A DNA stretch of 31,423 nucleotides from JAOUJD01 sp964353935 (GCA_964353935.1 CAYGXL010000015.1:1-31423), one strand, 5' to 3'. Shown: positions 22,148 through 31,179, numbered from the stretch's first letter. Numbers and translations: made by a program. The notes: generated by a model not told the origin, from the sequence alone.

Positions 22148-23521
22148 CTAGCGTCCCTTGAGCACGCGCATCAGGACCCACGCGGCGAGACCGAAGCCCA
22201 TCACCCAGAACGTGATGTGAACGGCCTGCTGCGACTGGGCGTACGTCACGCTCGAATAGAACAGGTAGCCGCAGGTGATGACGAACACGAGCGGCAGGAT
22301 CGGGTAGAGCGGGACCTTGAACGGCCGCGCGACGTGCGGCTCACGGAAGCGCAGGATGAACAGGCCGACGCCGGTCAGCAGGAAGAAGAACCAGAACACC
22401 GGGGCGGTGAACTCGACCATCGCGGAGAACCCGTCCTTCTGAAGGGCGCCGAACGCGACCAGCGCGAGCGCGATCGCCCCCTGGACGACGAACGCGACGA
22501 CGGGCACGTGCCGTGTGCCGTGCCACTGACCGATGAACGCCAGCAGTGGCCAGTCGCGCCCGAGCGCGTAGTTGGTTCGCGCGCCGACGATCATGGTCGC
22601 GTTGATCGATGTCAGGGTGGCGACGCCCACGATCACCCCGATCAGTTGAGCGCCGAACGGGCCGAAGGCCGCCTGCATAACATCCGCGCCGACCGCCTTG
22701 CTGTTCTTCATGCCCTCGAGGCCGAGCCCGTTGAGCACGGCGAGCACGAACGCGACGTAGACGGCCGTGATGACGAGGATCGACAGCACGAGCGTGCGGA
22801 CGATCCCGCGCGGGCCGCCCTTGACCTCGGCGGAGATGTACGCGGCTTCGTTCCAGCCGCCGTACGTCAGCAGCACGAAGACCATCGCGAGTCCGAACAT
22901 CGGCGGAATGGCGTTCGGCGATGCAGCGGCAGCGGCAGGCACCGCCGGCGCGGCGGCCGGCGCCACCGCGATGAGGCCGGCGACCGCGACGAGCACCAGG
23001 CCCGAGACCTCGAGGATGGTCAGGATGTTCTGCGTGCGCGCCGATTCGCGCAGACCGAGCAGGTTGATGGCGGTCAGGACGATCACCGTCAGCGCGGCAT
23101 AGATCGCCGACGAGTTCGGGCCGAGCGACAGCACGCGGCTCATGTAATCGCCGAACACGAACGCGAGCAGCGCGATGGAGCCCGTCGTGATCACCGCCAC
23201 GCGCGCCCAGGCGAAGAAGAAGCTGAGATCCTTGCCATAGGCGCGCGACAGGAAGTGGTAGTCGCCTCCCGCGCTGGGGAAACTGCTCGCGAGCTCCGCG
23301 TAGCAGAGCGCGCCGACCAGTGACAGCACGCCACCCAGGGCCCATGCAATCAGCATCCAGTCCACCGCGCCGGTGACGCCCGCGACCATCGACGGCGTCT
23401 TGAAGATGCCGGCTCCGATGACAATGCCGACCGTGATCATCACGGCGTCGAACACGGACAGCACCGGGCGCGGCGCGGCCGGTGCGGGTTCGAGGGAATC
23501 CTTCGGTTCGGCGGGGCTCAT
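22148..23521 (-). CDS. APC superfamily amino acid permease
   Basis: A 457-residue carrier with about twelve hydrophobic segments. The first helix holds the substrate-binding motif VGIVIGAGIFKTPSMVAG (GAGIF at 36-40). ELASSFPSAGGDYHFLSRAY and FVLLTYGGWNEAAYISAEVK are typical of amino-acid antiporters or symporters of the LAT/SteT-like branch. An Ala/Pro-rich insertion (near AAAPAVPAAAAAS) extends an outer loop. The ATG at 23521 was chosen over a TTG at 23542 because AGGAG lies at the right distance. A strong intrinsic terminator ends 20 bp before this start. Substrate unknown. Confidence 0.92.
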   Translation of the reverse strand: MSPAEPKDSLEPAPAAPRPVLSVFDAVMITVGIVIGAGIFKTPSMVAGVTGAVDWMLIAWALGGVLSLVGALCYAELASSFPSAGGDYHFLSRAYGKDLSFFFAWARVAVITTGSIALLAFVFGDYMSRVLSLGPNSSAIYAALTVIVLTAINLLGLRESARTQNILTILEVSGLVLVAVAGLIAVAPAAAPAVPAAAAASPNAIPPMFGLAMVFVLLTYGGWNEAAYISAEVKGGPRGIVRTLVLSILVITAVYVAFVLAVLNGLGLEGMKNSKAVGADVMQAAFGPFGAQLIGVIVGVATLTSINATMIVGARTNYALGRDWPLLAFIGQWHGTRHVPVVAFVVQGAIALALVAFGALQKDGFSAMVEFTAPVFWFFFLLTGVGLFILRFREPHVARPFKVPLYPILPLVFVITCGYLFYSSVTYAQSQQAVHITFWVMGFGLAAWVLMRVLKGR

Positions 23522-23540
23522 GTTCCGGCTCCTGGCCAAC

Positions 23541-23563
23541 AAAAAGCCCCGCGCGGGCGGGGC
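23541..23563 (-). terminator. Intrinsic terminator between the methyltransferase and APC permease genes
   Basis: On the minus strand, GCCCCGC (23563-23557) pairs perfectly with GCGGGGC (23552-23546) around a four-base loop, followed by TTTTT (23545-23541). It ends the methyltransferase transcript 20 bp after its stop codon and lies 20 bp before the start codon of the APC permease gene, which leaves no room for a separate promoter between. Confidence 0.92.
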
Positions 23564-23582
23564 CGGACTGCTTGATGAACGG

Positions 23583-24434
23583 CTACTTGCGGCTGCCGGT
23601 GACCTTGGTCTCCGCGCCGCCGGCGGCCTTCAGCACGCCGGTCAGTTCGTTGCCCCTCACCGTGCCGGTCAGTGTCCGCGTGACGCCCTTGTCGTCGTTG
23701 AACGCGAACTTGATCTCTTCGCCGCGCAGCGCCGCGCCGACGAGAGGCTGCCTGGGGCCACCCGCAACGACTTCGCCGCTGATCTTCTGGAAGACCTGCT
23801 TCAGGTTGACGCCGTACTGGGCGCCAGCCTGGTCGCGGAGTGTCCAGTTGCCGTCGACCTTGGCCGGAACGATCCAGAGGTAAGCGGTGCGGTACTCGAC
23901 CTCGGCTGTCTCGTCGGCCTCCCAGTCGCCCATCGTGAACTGATGCGACGTCACCCGCGTTCCGGGCTTCATGTTGAGGATCGTCGGGCGCAGCCGCAGG
24001 TTCAACTCGGGCAGCAGGTACATCGTGACGACCGTGGCCTTGCTGAAGTCTTCCTTGAAGATGTCGCCCTCGATGATCTTCACCTTGTTGCCGACCCCAT
24101 CGGCCCGGACGAAGCACTGCGCCAGTTTGGCCATGTCCGGGTTGTATTCGATGCCGACGGCGGTTGCGCCGGCCTTGCCGGCGGCGATCGCGATCTTGCC
24201 GTCGCCTGCGCCCAGGTCAAAGACGATGTCCTGCGGCGTGACCTTCGCCATGCGCAGCATCCGCTGGACCAGTTCATCGGGCGTCGGTACCCAGACGACG
24301 TCCTTGCCCGACTGACCGACCTGCGGCTTGTAGTCCCGTTCGCAACTCTTGCGGTCCTGGGCGTGCACCGCCGCGGAGGCGACAAAGCCGGCGACGGCGA
24401 TCAGGGCGATGCTGCGGATCAAGCGAGAGCTCAT
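23583..24434 (-). CDS. Class I SAM-dependent methyltransferase-like protein with a signal peptide
   Basis: A 283-residue protein. The N-terminus MSSRLIRSIALIAVAGFVAS with Val-His-Ala near 25 is a convincing Sec signal peptide. The methyltransferase fold then follows: VPTPDELVQRMLRMA at 49-63, the SAM motif I VFDLGAGDGKIAIAAGKAGA at 71-90, acidic Glu96 in VGIEYNP, and motif IV-like VVTMYLLPELN. The last ~90 residues form a second, beta-rich region (EEIKFAFNDDKGVTRTLTGT). SAM is a cytosolic cofactor, so an exported methyltransferase is odd; it may be an exported SAM-fold protein with another role. ATG 24434 is preferred; another start is ATG 24443. Confidence 0.85.
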   Translation of the reverse strand: MSSRLIRSIALIAVAGFVASAAVHAQDRKSCERDYKPQVGQSGKDVVWVPTPDELVQRMLRMAKVTPQDIVFDLGAGDGKIAIAAGKAGATAVGIEYNPDMAKLAQCFVRADGVGNKVKIIEGDIFKEDFSKATVVTMYLLPELNLRLRPTILNMKPGTRVTSHQFTMGDWEADETAEVEYRTAYLWIVPAKVDGNWTLRDQAGAQYGVNLKQVFQKISGEVVAGGPRQPLVGAALRGEEIKFAFNDDKGVTRTLTGTVRGNELTGVLKAAGGAETKVTGSRK

Positions 24435-24476
24435 GTGTTCCATTCTCCTGTGGGCGGCACTCCTTGCGAAGCGCGG

Positions 24477-24505
24477 ATTCTGCCGAAACCGGGGGCGGCC
24501 GTCAG
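24477..24505 (-). promoter_or_regulatory. Candidate promoter of the methyltransferase-like gene
   Basis: On the minus strand, -35 CTGACG (24505-24500) and -10 CAGAAT (24482-24477) are 17 bp apart, each matching four of six consensus bases. It lies 43 bp upstream of the ATG at 24434. Confidence 0.4.
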
Positions 24506-24589
24506 CCGCAATCCGCACCGGCACTCGAGCGCGGGGGCCGCCGGTCTGCGGGATCGTGCAAGCGTACGGCAAATGGCTGCCGCGCCGGA

Positions 24590-25579
24590 TCAGCGGTTGA
24601 CGTCGACGATGAGCCGTCCGCGGACCGTGCCCGACAGGATCTGCCGACCCGCCTCGATCGCCCCGGCGAGCGGAATCTCGTGCGTGATCGCATCGAGATG
24701 CGGGCGGTCGAGTTCCTCGGCGAGGTGCGTCCATGCGGCCGTCCTGCGGTCGACCGGGCACATTACCGAGTCGATGCCGAGCAGGCGAACGCCGCGCAGG
24801 ATGAACGGCGCGACCGTCAACGGCAGGTCCATCCCCTGTGCCAGCCCGCACGCGGCCACCGCTCCTCCGTAGCGCGTCTGCGCGCATGCGTTGGCGAGCG
24901 TAAAACTGCCGACCGAGTCGATCACGGCGGCCCAGCGCTCCTTCTGGAGCGGCTTGCCGGCGGAGGAAAGTTCCGCCCGGTCGAGGATCTCGACTGCGCC
25001 GAGTTGCCGTAGGTAGGCCGCTTCTTCCACCTTGCCGGTGCTCGCGAAGACGCGGTAGCCGCGGCGGGCGAGGATCGCAATCGCAAAGGAGCCGACGCCG
25101 CCGCTGGCGCCGGTGACCAGGACGTCGCCCTCAGCCACGCCTGCGTCCCGGATCGCCATGCACGCGAGCATCGCGGTGTAGCCCGCTGTGCCGATCGCCA
25201 TCGCGTCGCGCGTCGACAGCGGCGCCGGAACGCGGATCAGCCAGTCGCCGCGGTAGCGGCCGCGCTGGGCGAGTCCGCCCCAGGCGGTCTCGCCGATGCC
25301 CCAGCCGTTCAGCACCACCTTGTCGCCGGCGGTCCAGCGCGGTGATGAACTCGCGACGACGGTCCCCGCGCAGTCGATCCCAGGCACCATCGGCCACTTG
25401 CGCACGACGGGCGACTTGTTGGTCAGCGCCAGGCCGTCCTTGTAGTTGATGGTCGAATAGTCGATGTCGACGGTGACGTCGGTGCCCGCGGTGTTCGCTT
25501 CCAGCGTCGCATCGTCCAGTTCGCGCAACTCGGCGTGGAAGTGGTCGTTGTCCTTGCTGAGGTAGATGGCCTTGAACAT
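24590..25579 (-). CDS. acuI: AcuI-type acrylyl-CoA reductase / quinone oxidoreductase (YhdH family)
   Basis: A 329-residue medium-chain dehydrogenase/reductase without zinc ligands. The N-terminal half has DYSTINYKDGLALTNKSPVV at 40-59 and PMVPGIDCAGTVV at 63-75; the NADPH motif VTGASGGVGSFA is at 155-166. VAACGLAQGMDLPLTVAPFI and GVRLLGIDSVMCP match AcuI/YhdH proteins. These reduce acryloyl-CoA to propionyl-CoA, which detoxifies a reactive thioester; some act on other enals. It diverges from the hemY-type gene across 227 bp with no clear promoters. The symbol follows the family and substrate is inferred. Confidence 0.9.
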   Translation of the reverse strand: MFKAIYLSKDNDHFHAELRELDDATLEANTAGTDVTVDIDYSTINYKDGLALTNKSPVVRKWPMVPGIDCAGTVVASSSPRWTAGDKVVLNGWGIGETAWGGLAQRGRYRGDWLIRVPAPLSTRDAMAIGTAGYTAMLACMAIRDAGVAEGDVLVTGASGGVGSFAIAILARRGYRVFASTGKVEEAAYLRQLGAVEILDRAELSSAGKPLQKERWAAVIDSVGSFTLANACAQTRYGGAVAACGLAQGMDLPLTVAPFILRGVRLLGIDSVMCPVDRRTAAWTHLAEELDRPHLDAITHEIPLAGAIEAGRQILSGTVRGRLIVDVNR

Positions 25580-25806
25580 GGCTTGGGTCGTTGGGCGCAG
25601 GGGACATCGACGATACTCCCGGCCGCAGTCGCGCGCAGCGCCAGGGTCGGTGCCGCGTTTGCGCCCGGACTGTTCACGGGCCGGTTTGCTTCACCGCAAC
25701 GGCGGTCAGCCTTGCCTCACGCCGCAGCGATGAGTTTGCTTACGCACAAGGCCGCGTCCGGGGCGAGTGCAATTCTTCGGTCTCCTTGGCATTGGTGGAA
25801 TCCGCT

Positions 25807-27204
25807 ATGGCAACAGACGTCCTCGTGATCGGCGCCGGGTTATCGGGCCTCGTGACGGCGTTCCGTGCAAAGCGCGCGGGACTCCGCGTTGCCGTGTTCG
25901 AGATCGCCGCCCGGCCGGGCGGCGTCATCGGTTCGGGGCGACGTTCGAGTGCTCTGTTCGAGCGGGGGCCGAACAGCGGCCTGGACACGACTCCCCTCAT
26001 CAACGCCATGCTCGACGACCTCGGGATCCGCGCGGACCGCATCGACGGCAGCAAGGCATCGTCGAAGCGCTACGTCCTGCGCGACGGTCGGCTCGTTGCG
26101 CTGCCGATGTCGCCGGGCGCCTTCCTGCGGACGCCGCTCTTTTCGTTCGCAGCGAAGCTGCGGCTGTTCGCTGAACCGTTCATCGGCAGGGCGGCCCCGG
26201 ATGTCGAGGAGTCGATCGCGCAGTTCGTGCGTCGGCGGCTGGGGCCGGAATTCCTCGACTACGCGATCGAGCCGTTCGTGGCCGGCATCTACGCAGGTGA
26301 TCCGGAAACCCTGTCGGTGCCCGCCGCTTTCCCGCGCCTGCACGCGCTCGAGCAGCAGTACGGGAGCCTGATCAAGGGGGCGATCCTGGGCGCGCGCCAG
26401 CGCAGCAAGAACGCGGACAAGGCAAAGAACGCGGCATCGAGCTTCTCGTTCCGGGACGGCATGCAGACGCTGACGGACTCGCTGGCGCGGGCCGTCGGCC
26501 ACGTCGAATGCGAGGTCAAGGTGACGCGCGTGGAGCGATGTCCCGATGGCGAGTTCACCGTCACCGGCGAGCGCTTCGGCATGGGATTCGAGCGGCGGGC
26601 CAGGGCGGTCGTGGTCGCGACGCCAGCCTACGCCGCCGCCGGGATCGTTCAGGCGATGGCTCCGATCGCCGCGCAGGCGCTGCGGGAGATTCCGTATCCG
26701 CCGGTCACTGTCGTAGTCAGCGCGTATCGGCGGCGGGAGATCCTGCATCCACTCGACGGTTTCGGCTTCCTCGCACCCGCGAAGGAGCGGCCCGCCGTGC
26801 TCGGCACGCTCTTCTCGAGCACCATGTTCGAGAATCGAGCGCCGTCCGAAGTGGCGGTGCTGACCACGTTCGTCGGCGGGCGTCGCAACCCCGAACTCGC
26901 TGCGGCCGGCGATGCCGAGGTCCGTGGTGCCGTTCAGGAGGAGCTCGCGCGCCTGCTGGGTGCGGGTGCGGATCCCATGTGGAGCGAAATCACCCGCTGG
27001 CCCCGCGCGATTCCCCAGTACACGATGGGGCACCTGCAGCGCATCGCCAAGGTCGAGGAGGCCGAGCGATCGATCCCGGGCCTGTACTTCTGCGCGAACT
27101 ATCGAGGGGGCGTGTCGATCGGGGACTGTGTGAAGGCCGGGCACGCGACGGCCGAGCGCGTCGCCGTTCAACTCGGCGGGGGAGCGGGCACGGCGGTCGC
27201 CTGA
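25807..27204 (+). CDS. hemY: Oxygen-dependent protoporphyrinogen oxidase (HemY type)
   Basis: A 465-residue flavoenzyme that oxidises protoporphyrinogen IX to protoporphyrin IX in heme synthesis. The FAD motif GAGLSG is at 9-14, ERGPNSG at about 57-63, and EPFVAGIYAGDPETLSVPAA at about 151-170 matches the family. The C-terminal FAD segment is YFCANYRGGVSIGDCVKAGH. The reading frame is open for over 70 codons upstream; the ATG at 25807 was chosen because the FAD domain starts at MATDVLVIGAG. Ribosome binding is weak (GGAATC). It is upstream of the GGDEF/EAL gene by 75 bp. Confidence 0.92.
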   Translation: MATDVLVIGAGLSGLVTAFRAKRAGLRVAVFEIAARPGGVIGSGRRSSALFERGPNSGLDTTPLINAMLDDLGIRADRIDGSKASSKRYVLRDGRLVALPMSPGAFLRTPLFSFAAKLRLFAEPFIGRAAPDVEESIAQFVRRRLGPEFLDYAIEPFVAGIYAGDPETLSVPAAFPRLHALEQQYGSLIKGAILGARQRSKNADKAKNAASSFSFRDGMQTLTDSLARAVGHVECEVKVTRVERCPDGEFTVTGERFGMGFERRARAVVVATPAYAAAGIVQAMAPIAAQALREIPYPPVTVVVSAYRRREILHPLDGFGFLAPAKERPAVLGTLFSSTMFENRAPSEVAVLTTFVGGRRNPELAAAGDAEVRGAVQEELARLLGAGADPMWSEITRWPRAIPQYTMGHLQRIAKVEEAERSIPGLYFCANYRGGVSIGDCVKAGHATAERVAVQLGGGAGTAVA

Positions 27205-27279
27205 CTGGACTTCCGGCGCGAGGCTGCGCGGACCTCGTCCTCTTGCTCGCTGCAGGAGTGCTACGCGCAGCCGGGTCGC

Positions 27280-29967
27280 GTGGCAGAATCGGTGGCGAAC
27301 GTGGGGCCGAGTTTCCTGCAGCGAGCCCCCATCACCGAGGTGCGTTTGGCATCCACAGTAATTCCTCTGCGTCAGGCCGCTGTCGAGCGGTCGTTGCGCC
27401 AGGCGGCGTTCGAGAACGCCGCGGTTCCGATTCTCTGCGTCAACGCGAGCGGACAGGTTCTCGCGTTGAACCAGGAGGCGACTTCGCTTGCGACCGGCGA
27501 GCCGCCTGTCGGTCGCAGCCTCGCTGAACTGCTCGCCTATTCGACGCACGCGGCCTTCGCGCGCCGCTGGACCCGGTTGTGGGTGCGCGCAGCGGCCCGC
27601 GACCGCGCTCGTGTGGAGGCCAAGCTGCCGCTTCGCAGCGGCCGCCTGCTCGTCGCGTCGATCACGATGCGCCTCTTCCGTTTCGAACAGGACGAGTTCG
27701 CGACCATCGTGATCACCGAAACGCACGTGACGCGGGCCGCCGCGCGCGGTGTGCGGGCGGCCACGGCGCGCGCCCGCGCCCTGGCCGAGCACCAGACCGA
27801 GCTCACGGTGGTGCTGAACCCGGATCGCCGCGTGACCTACGCCAGCGCCGCACTCGAAGCGATCACCGGCGAGCAGGAGAAGGACGTCATGGGCTCGCCG
27901 TTCGAGTTCATCCTCGACCAGCCGTCGCGCATCGAGTTTCGCCGCGCGGTGGACCGACTGCTGCACGAACCGGCCGGCCGTGGACAGTCGACGCATCTCC
28001 AGCTGCGCACGCGCGCCGGGCTGACGGGCAACGGCCGCAGCATCTCGTGCGTGCTCGCCAACCGGCTCGACGATCCGAATCTGCGCGGACTGGTGCTGAC
28101 CGCGCGGGATCTCGGTCCGGCAGAACGGGCGCAGGCCCGGCGGCTGCGCTTTCGCGAACGCCTGCTGGAACTCGCGATCCAGCCGAAGTCGGACTTCACG
28201 CAGGCGCTGTCGACCATCCTGCGCACGGCGGCTGAAGTGCTCGATGTCAGCTCGGCCAGCTTCTGGCGCCTGAGCCATGACCCGGACCTCCTGCGCTGCG
28301 AGTCGCTGTTCGACCGCAAGAGCGAGCGGTTCCAGCGCGAGTGGGTCGGGCGCGAATTCTCCTCGACGCGCTTCCCCGCCTATTTCGCGCCGCTGAACGG
28401 TCGCCAGACGGTGATCGTCAATGACACGCGCACTTCGAGGCTGACGACCATGTTCGCCGGCGATCCCGACTGGTTCCACGTGCGTTCGATGCTCGACGCG
28501 CCGGTCCTGGTCGAAGGGGAGATCGTCGGTGTCCTGTCCCTCCGCCACCAGGAGATCCGTTTCTGGGACGAGGACGACGTGAGTTTCGCGAACGCCACCG
28601 CGTTGATGCTGGCGCTCGCGGTCGAGGCGGCGCAGCGGCAGGAAGCGGAAACACGCATCGAGCACCTCGCGTGGTACGACGGGCTTACCGGGCTGCCCAA
28701 CCGGAACCTGCTGCGCGAGACGATGCGCGACATGATCATGACGGCGGCCAACCGCAAGCGGCGGATGGCGGTGATGCTCATCGACCTCGATCGTTTCAAG
28801 GACGTGAACGACACGCTCGGCCACCTCGTCGGCGATGCGCTGATCAAGTCCGCGGGGGAACTGTTGCGCGAGACGGTGGGCGACACCGGCGTCGTCGCGC
28901 GGCTGGGAGGCGACGAGTTCGTCGTGCTGGTGAGCGAGTTCGTGCACCGGCAGGAAGTCGCGCTGCTCGCGGCGCGCGTCGCCGAGGCGCTGCACCGGAC
29001 GGACCTCGTTCCGAACATCGACACGCAGGTGTCCGCCTCGATCGGGGTCTCGCTGTTCCCGGAGCACGGGCGGGACATGAGCACGCTGCTGAAGAACGCC
29101 GACGCCGCGATGTACCAGGCGAAGCGCGACGGCCGCAACCAGTTCAGCTTCTTCAACCCGATTCGTTACGAGCGCGCGGCGCGCGAGGTGCAACTGGGCA
29201 TCGAACTGGTCAAGGCGCTGCAGGGCGACTGCAACCAGTTCCTCTGCGAGTACCAGCCCCAGCTGGAAATGACCAGCGGTCGCGTCGTCGGTCTCGAGGC
29301 CCTGATCCGCTGGAACCATCCGGTGCACGGCATCCTGGCGCCCGACCGCTTCATCGGCGTGGCGGAGATCAGCGGCCTTTCCGAGCGGATCACGCGCTGG
29401 GTGCTGAACGAGGTCTGCTCCCAGATCAACCGCTGGCGCCGCGTGCGCCCGGACTTCGACGTGCCGGTGTCGGTCAACGTCGCGGGCCGCGAGATGGGGT
29501 CGACGGCGCTGCCCACGCTGGTCCGCTCGGCGCTTGCGAAGCACGAGATCGATCCGCACCTGATCGTGCTCGAGATCACTGAGCGCACGCTCGTGAAGGA
29601 AAGCGACATCGACAACGACGTCCTCGCGGAGCTCGCGGCGCTGGGCGTGGGCCTGGTGCTGGACGACTTCGGGACCGGGTACTCGATGATGGGGTACCTG
29701 AAGCGAATGCCCATCACCGCGCTGAAGATCGACCAGTCGTTCATCGAGGGCATCCCAGACGACGCCGACAGTTGCGCGATCGTGCACGCGATGATCGCCG
29801 TGGCGAAGCACTTCAAGCTGAAGGTCGTCGCCGAAGGGATCGAGTCGCTCGAGCAGGTCCAGTACATGCGGGACATCGGGTGCGACTTCGCGCAGGGGTT
29901 CTTCTATTCGCGGTCGCTGACCGCCGGCAACATCCTCGAATACCTGGAGCGCTCGGGCACCGCCTGA
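27280..29967 (+). CDS. PAS-GAF-GGDEF-EAL protein (cyclic di-GMP turnover)
   Basis: An 895-residue soluble signalling protein. PAS-like regions lie at about 40-150 and 170-285, a GAF domain at about 295-455, GGDEF at 460-625 and EAL at 635-890. The cyclase motif RLGGDEF is intact (543-547), with IDLDRFKDVNDTLGH upstream. No RxxD inhibitory site precedes it. The EAL domain keeps the catalytic set: Glu673 (EALIRW), Asn733, Glu765 (EITE), Asp795-Asp796 (DDFGTG), Lys816 and Glu852. Both activities could be present, or one domain may regulate the other. The start is uncertain: GTG at 27280 has no close ribosome binding site; later starts would remove only unconserved residues. No membrane segments. 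Confidence 0.93.
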   Translation: MAESVANVGPSFLQRAPITEVRLASTVIPLRQAAVERSLRQAAFENAAVPILCVNASGQVLALNQEATSLATGEPPVGRSLAELLAYSTHAAFARRWTRLWVRAAARDRARVEAKLPLRSGRLLVASITMRLFRFEQDEFATIVITETHVTRAAARGVRAATARARALAEHQTELTVVLNPDRRVTYASAALEAITGEQEKDVMGSPFEFILDQPSRIEFRRAVDRLLHEPAGRGQSTHLQLRTRAGLTGNGRSISCVLANRLDDPNLRGLVLTARDLGPAERAQARRLRFRERLLELAIQPKSDFTQALSTILRTAAEVLDVSSASFWRLSHDPDLLRCESLFDRKSERFQREWVGREFSSTRFPAYFAPLNGRQTVIVNDTRTSRLTTMFAGDPDWFHVRSMLDAPVLVEGEIVGVLSLRHQEIRFWDEDDVSFANATALMLALAVEAAQRQEAETRIEHLAWYDGLTGLPNRNLLRETMRDMIMTAANRKRRMAVMLIDLDRFKDVNDTLGHLVGDALIKSAGELLRETVGDTGVVARLGGDEFVVLVSEFVHRQEVALLAARVAEALHRTDLVPNIDTQVSASIGVSLFPEHGRDMSTLLKNADAAMYQAKRDGRNQFSFFNPIRYERAAREVQLGIELVKALQGDCNQFLCEYQPQLEMTSGRVVGLEALIRWNHPVHGILAPDRFIGVAEISGLSERITRWVLNEVCSQINRWRRVRPDFDVPVSVNVAGREMGSTALPTLVRSALAKHEIDPHLIVLEITERTLVKESDIDNDVLAELAALGVGLVLDDFGTGYSMMGYLKRMPITALKIDQSFIEGIPDDADSCAIVHAMIAVAKHFKLKVVAEGIESLEQVQYMRDIGCDFAQGFFYSRSLTAGNILEYLERSGTA

Positions 29968-30038
29968 GCCTGCGTCGCCCGCGGTCCGCCCTCGTTAAGA
30001 TCGAGGGGAAACGGAACGAACACACGCGAGGAGGCGCA

Positions 30039-30815
30039 ATGAGCTACGAGAACATCCTGGTCGAGATCCGCGAGCGTGCGGGATTGATCACCCTGAACCG
30101 TCCGAAGGCGCTCAACGCGCTGAACGACAAGCTGATGGATGAACTGGGCGAGGCGCTCCTCGCCTTCGATGGCGATGATGCAATCGGCGCCGTGGTCATC
30201 ACCGGGAGCGAGAAGGCGTTCGCCGCGGGTGCCGACATCGGCGCGATGAGCACGTGGTCCTACATGGACGTGTTCAAGTCGGAGTACATCTCGCGCAACT
30301 GGGAGACGATCAGGCGCATTCGCAAGCCCGTCATCGCAGCCGTGAGCGGTTACGCGCTCGGAGGCGGCTGTGAACTCGTCATGATGTGCGACATCGTGAT
30401 CGCCGCGGAGACGGCGCGCTTCGGACAGCCCGAGATCAAGCTCGGAATCATCCCGGGCGCAGGCGGCACTCAGCGCCTGCCGCGCGCCGTCGGTAAGGCA
30501 AAGGCCATGGACCTCGTCCTGAGCGCGCGGATGATGGATGCGCGCGAGGCTGAAAGCGCCGGGCTGGTATCGCGCGTCGTTGCTGCCGACAAGGTGCTCG
30601 ACGAAGCGCTCGCGACGGCGAATGCCATCGCGGGGTTCTCGCTGCCTGCGGTCATGATGGCCAAGGAAGCGGTGAATCGCGCTTACGAGGTCCCGCTGTC
30701 AGAGGGTCTGCTGTTCGAGCGACGGCTCTTCCACTCGCTGTTCGCGACGGAGGATCAGAAGGAAGGAATGACTGCCTTCGTCGAGAAGCGCGGCCCCCGC
30801 TTCAAGCATCGATGA
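30039..30815 (+). CDS. Enoyl-CoA hydratase
   Basis: A 258-residue crotonase-fold enzyme that adds water across 2-enoyl-CoA. The oxyanion-hole motifs are FAAGADI at 61-67 and YALGGGCEL at 105-113. Both catalytic glutamates are present (Glu112 and Glu132, in GQPEIKLGIIPGAGGTQRLP). The C-terminal helix is TAFVEKRGPRFKHR. A strong GAGGAGG ribosome binding site is at 30028-30034, and a TAAGAT box at 29996-30001 could be its -10 element. It resembles PaaF/EchA-like beta-oxidation enzymes; a role with AcuI in short-chain CoA metabolism is possible but is only inference. Confidence 0.95.
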   Translation: MSYENILVEIRERAGLITLNRPKALNALNDKLMDELGEALLAFDGDDAIGAVVITGSEKAFAAGADIGAMSTWSYMDVFKSEYISRNWETIRRIRKPVIAAVSGYALGGGCELVMMCDIVIAAETARFGQPEIKLGIIPGAGGTQRLPRAVGKAKAMDLVLSARMMDAREAESAGLVSRVVAADKVLDEALATANAIAGFSLPAVMMAKEAVNRAYEVPLSEGLLFERRLFHSLFATEDQKEGMTAFVEKRGPRFKHR

Positions 30816-31086
30816 CGAGCGCTTGCGAGGCATCGGCGACGAGAGCTTTCTCGAGAGCGAGCGTCGTGCAGCGAGTCGTGACGCGGAATTGCGCTGCGAC
30901 AAATTCGTTCACTGCAGACCGCGAGCAATCGCGACCCGGGCTGGATCGGATTCGGAAGAAAGGAAAGTTCTGGACAGCAGTCCAGCCTCTCGCGAGGCCT
31001 CGGCGAAAAGCGCCGCAAGTCGTTGAAGCAAAAGGCGTCAACGGAAAGTCGAGAGAGCGCTCCATGTTTCGCCCCGGTGGGTTGGC
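30816..31086. other. Noncoding stretch upstream of the rRNA promoter, with short palindromes
   Basis: No gene could be supported here. The stretch contains the perfect hairpin CTGGAC-AGCA-GTCCAG (30970-30985), then CTCGCGAG and CGAGGCCTCG palindromes close together (30988-31003). They lack a U-run, so they are not clear intrinsic terminators of the enoyl-CoA hydratase gene. They could be part of a regulatory region for the rRNA operon. Confidence 0.5.
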
Positions 31087-31115
31087 TTGACACGCCTTTT
31101 GCCGGGCCCCATAAT
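31087..31115 (+). promoter_or_regulatory. rRNA operon promoter
   Basis: A perfect -35 TTGACA (31087-31092) and -10 CATAAT (31110-31115) with 17-bp spacing. The discriminator after -10 is GC-containing (CTCGCTC), as expected for growth-rate-controlled rRNA promoters. The start would be near 31122, giving a leader of about 250 nt. Only this one strong promoter was found. Confidence 0.9.
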
Positions 31116-31179
31116 CTCGCTCTTCGCTGCTTACGAATAGTTGCGCCGCAATAAGGGTGCCCACGCGGAAGCCAGCAAC

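Noticed and set aside
25840..29811. Very long minus-strand open frame (1323 codons) opposite hemY and the GGDEF/EAL gene
   Set aside because: Composition is that of an antisense frame, it spans two unrelated genes, and no domain is visible.
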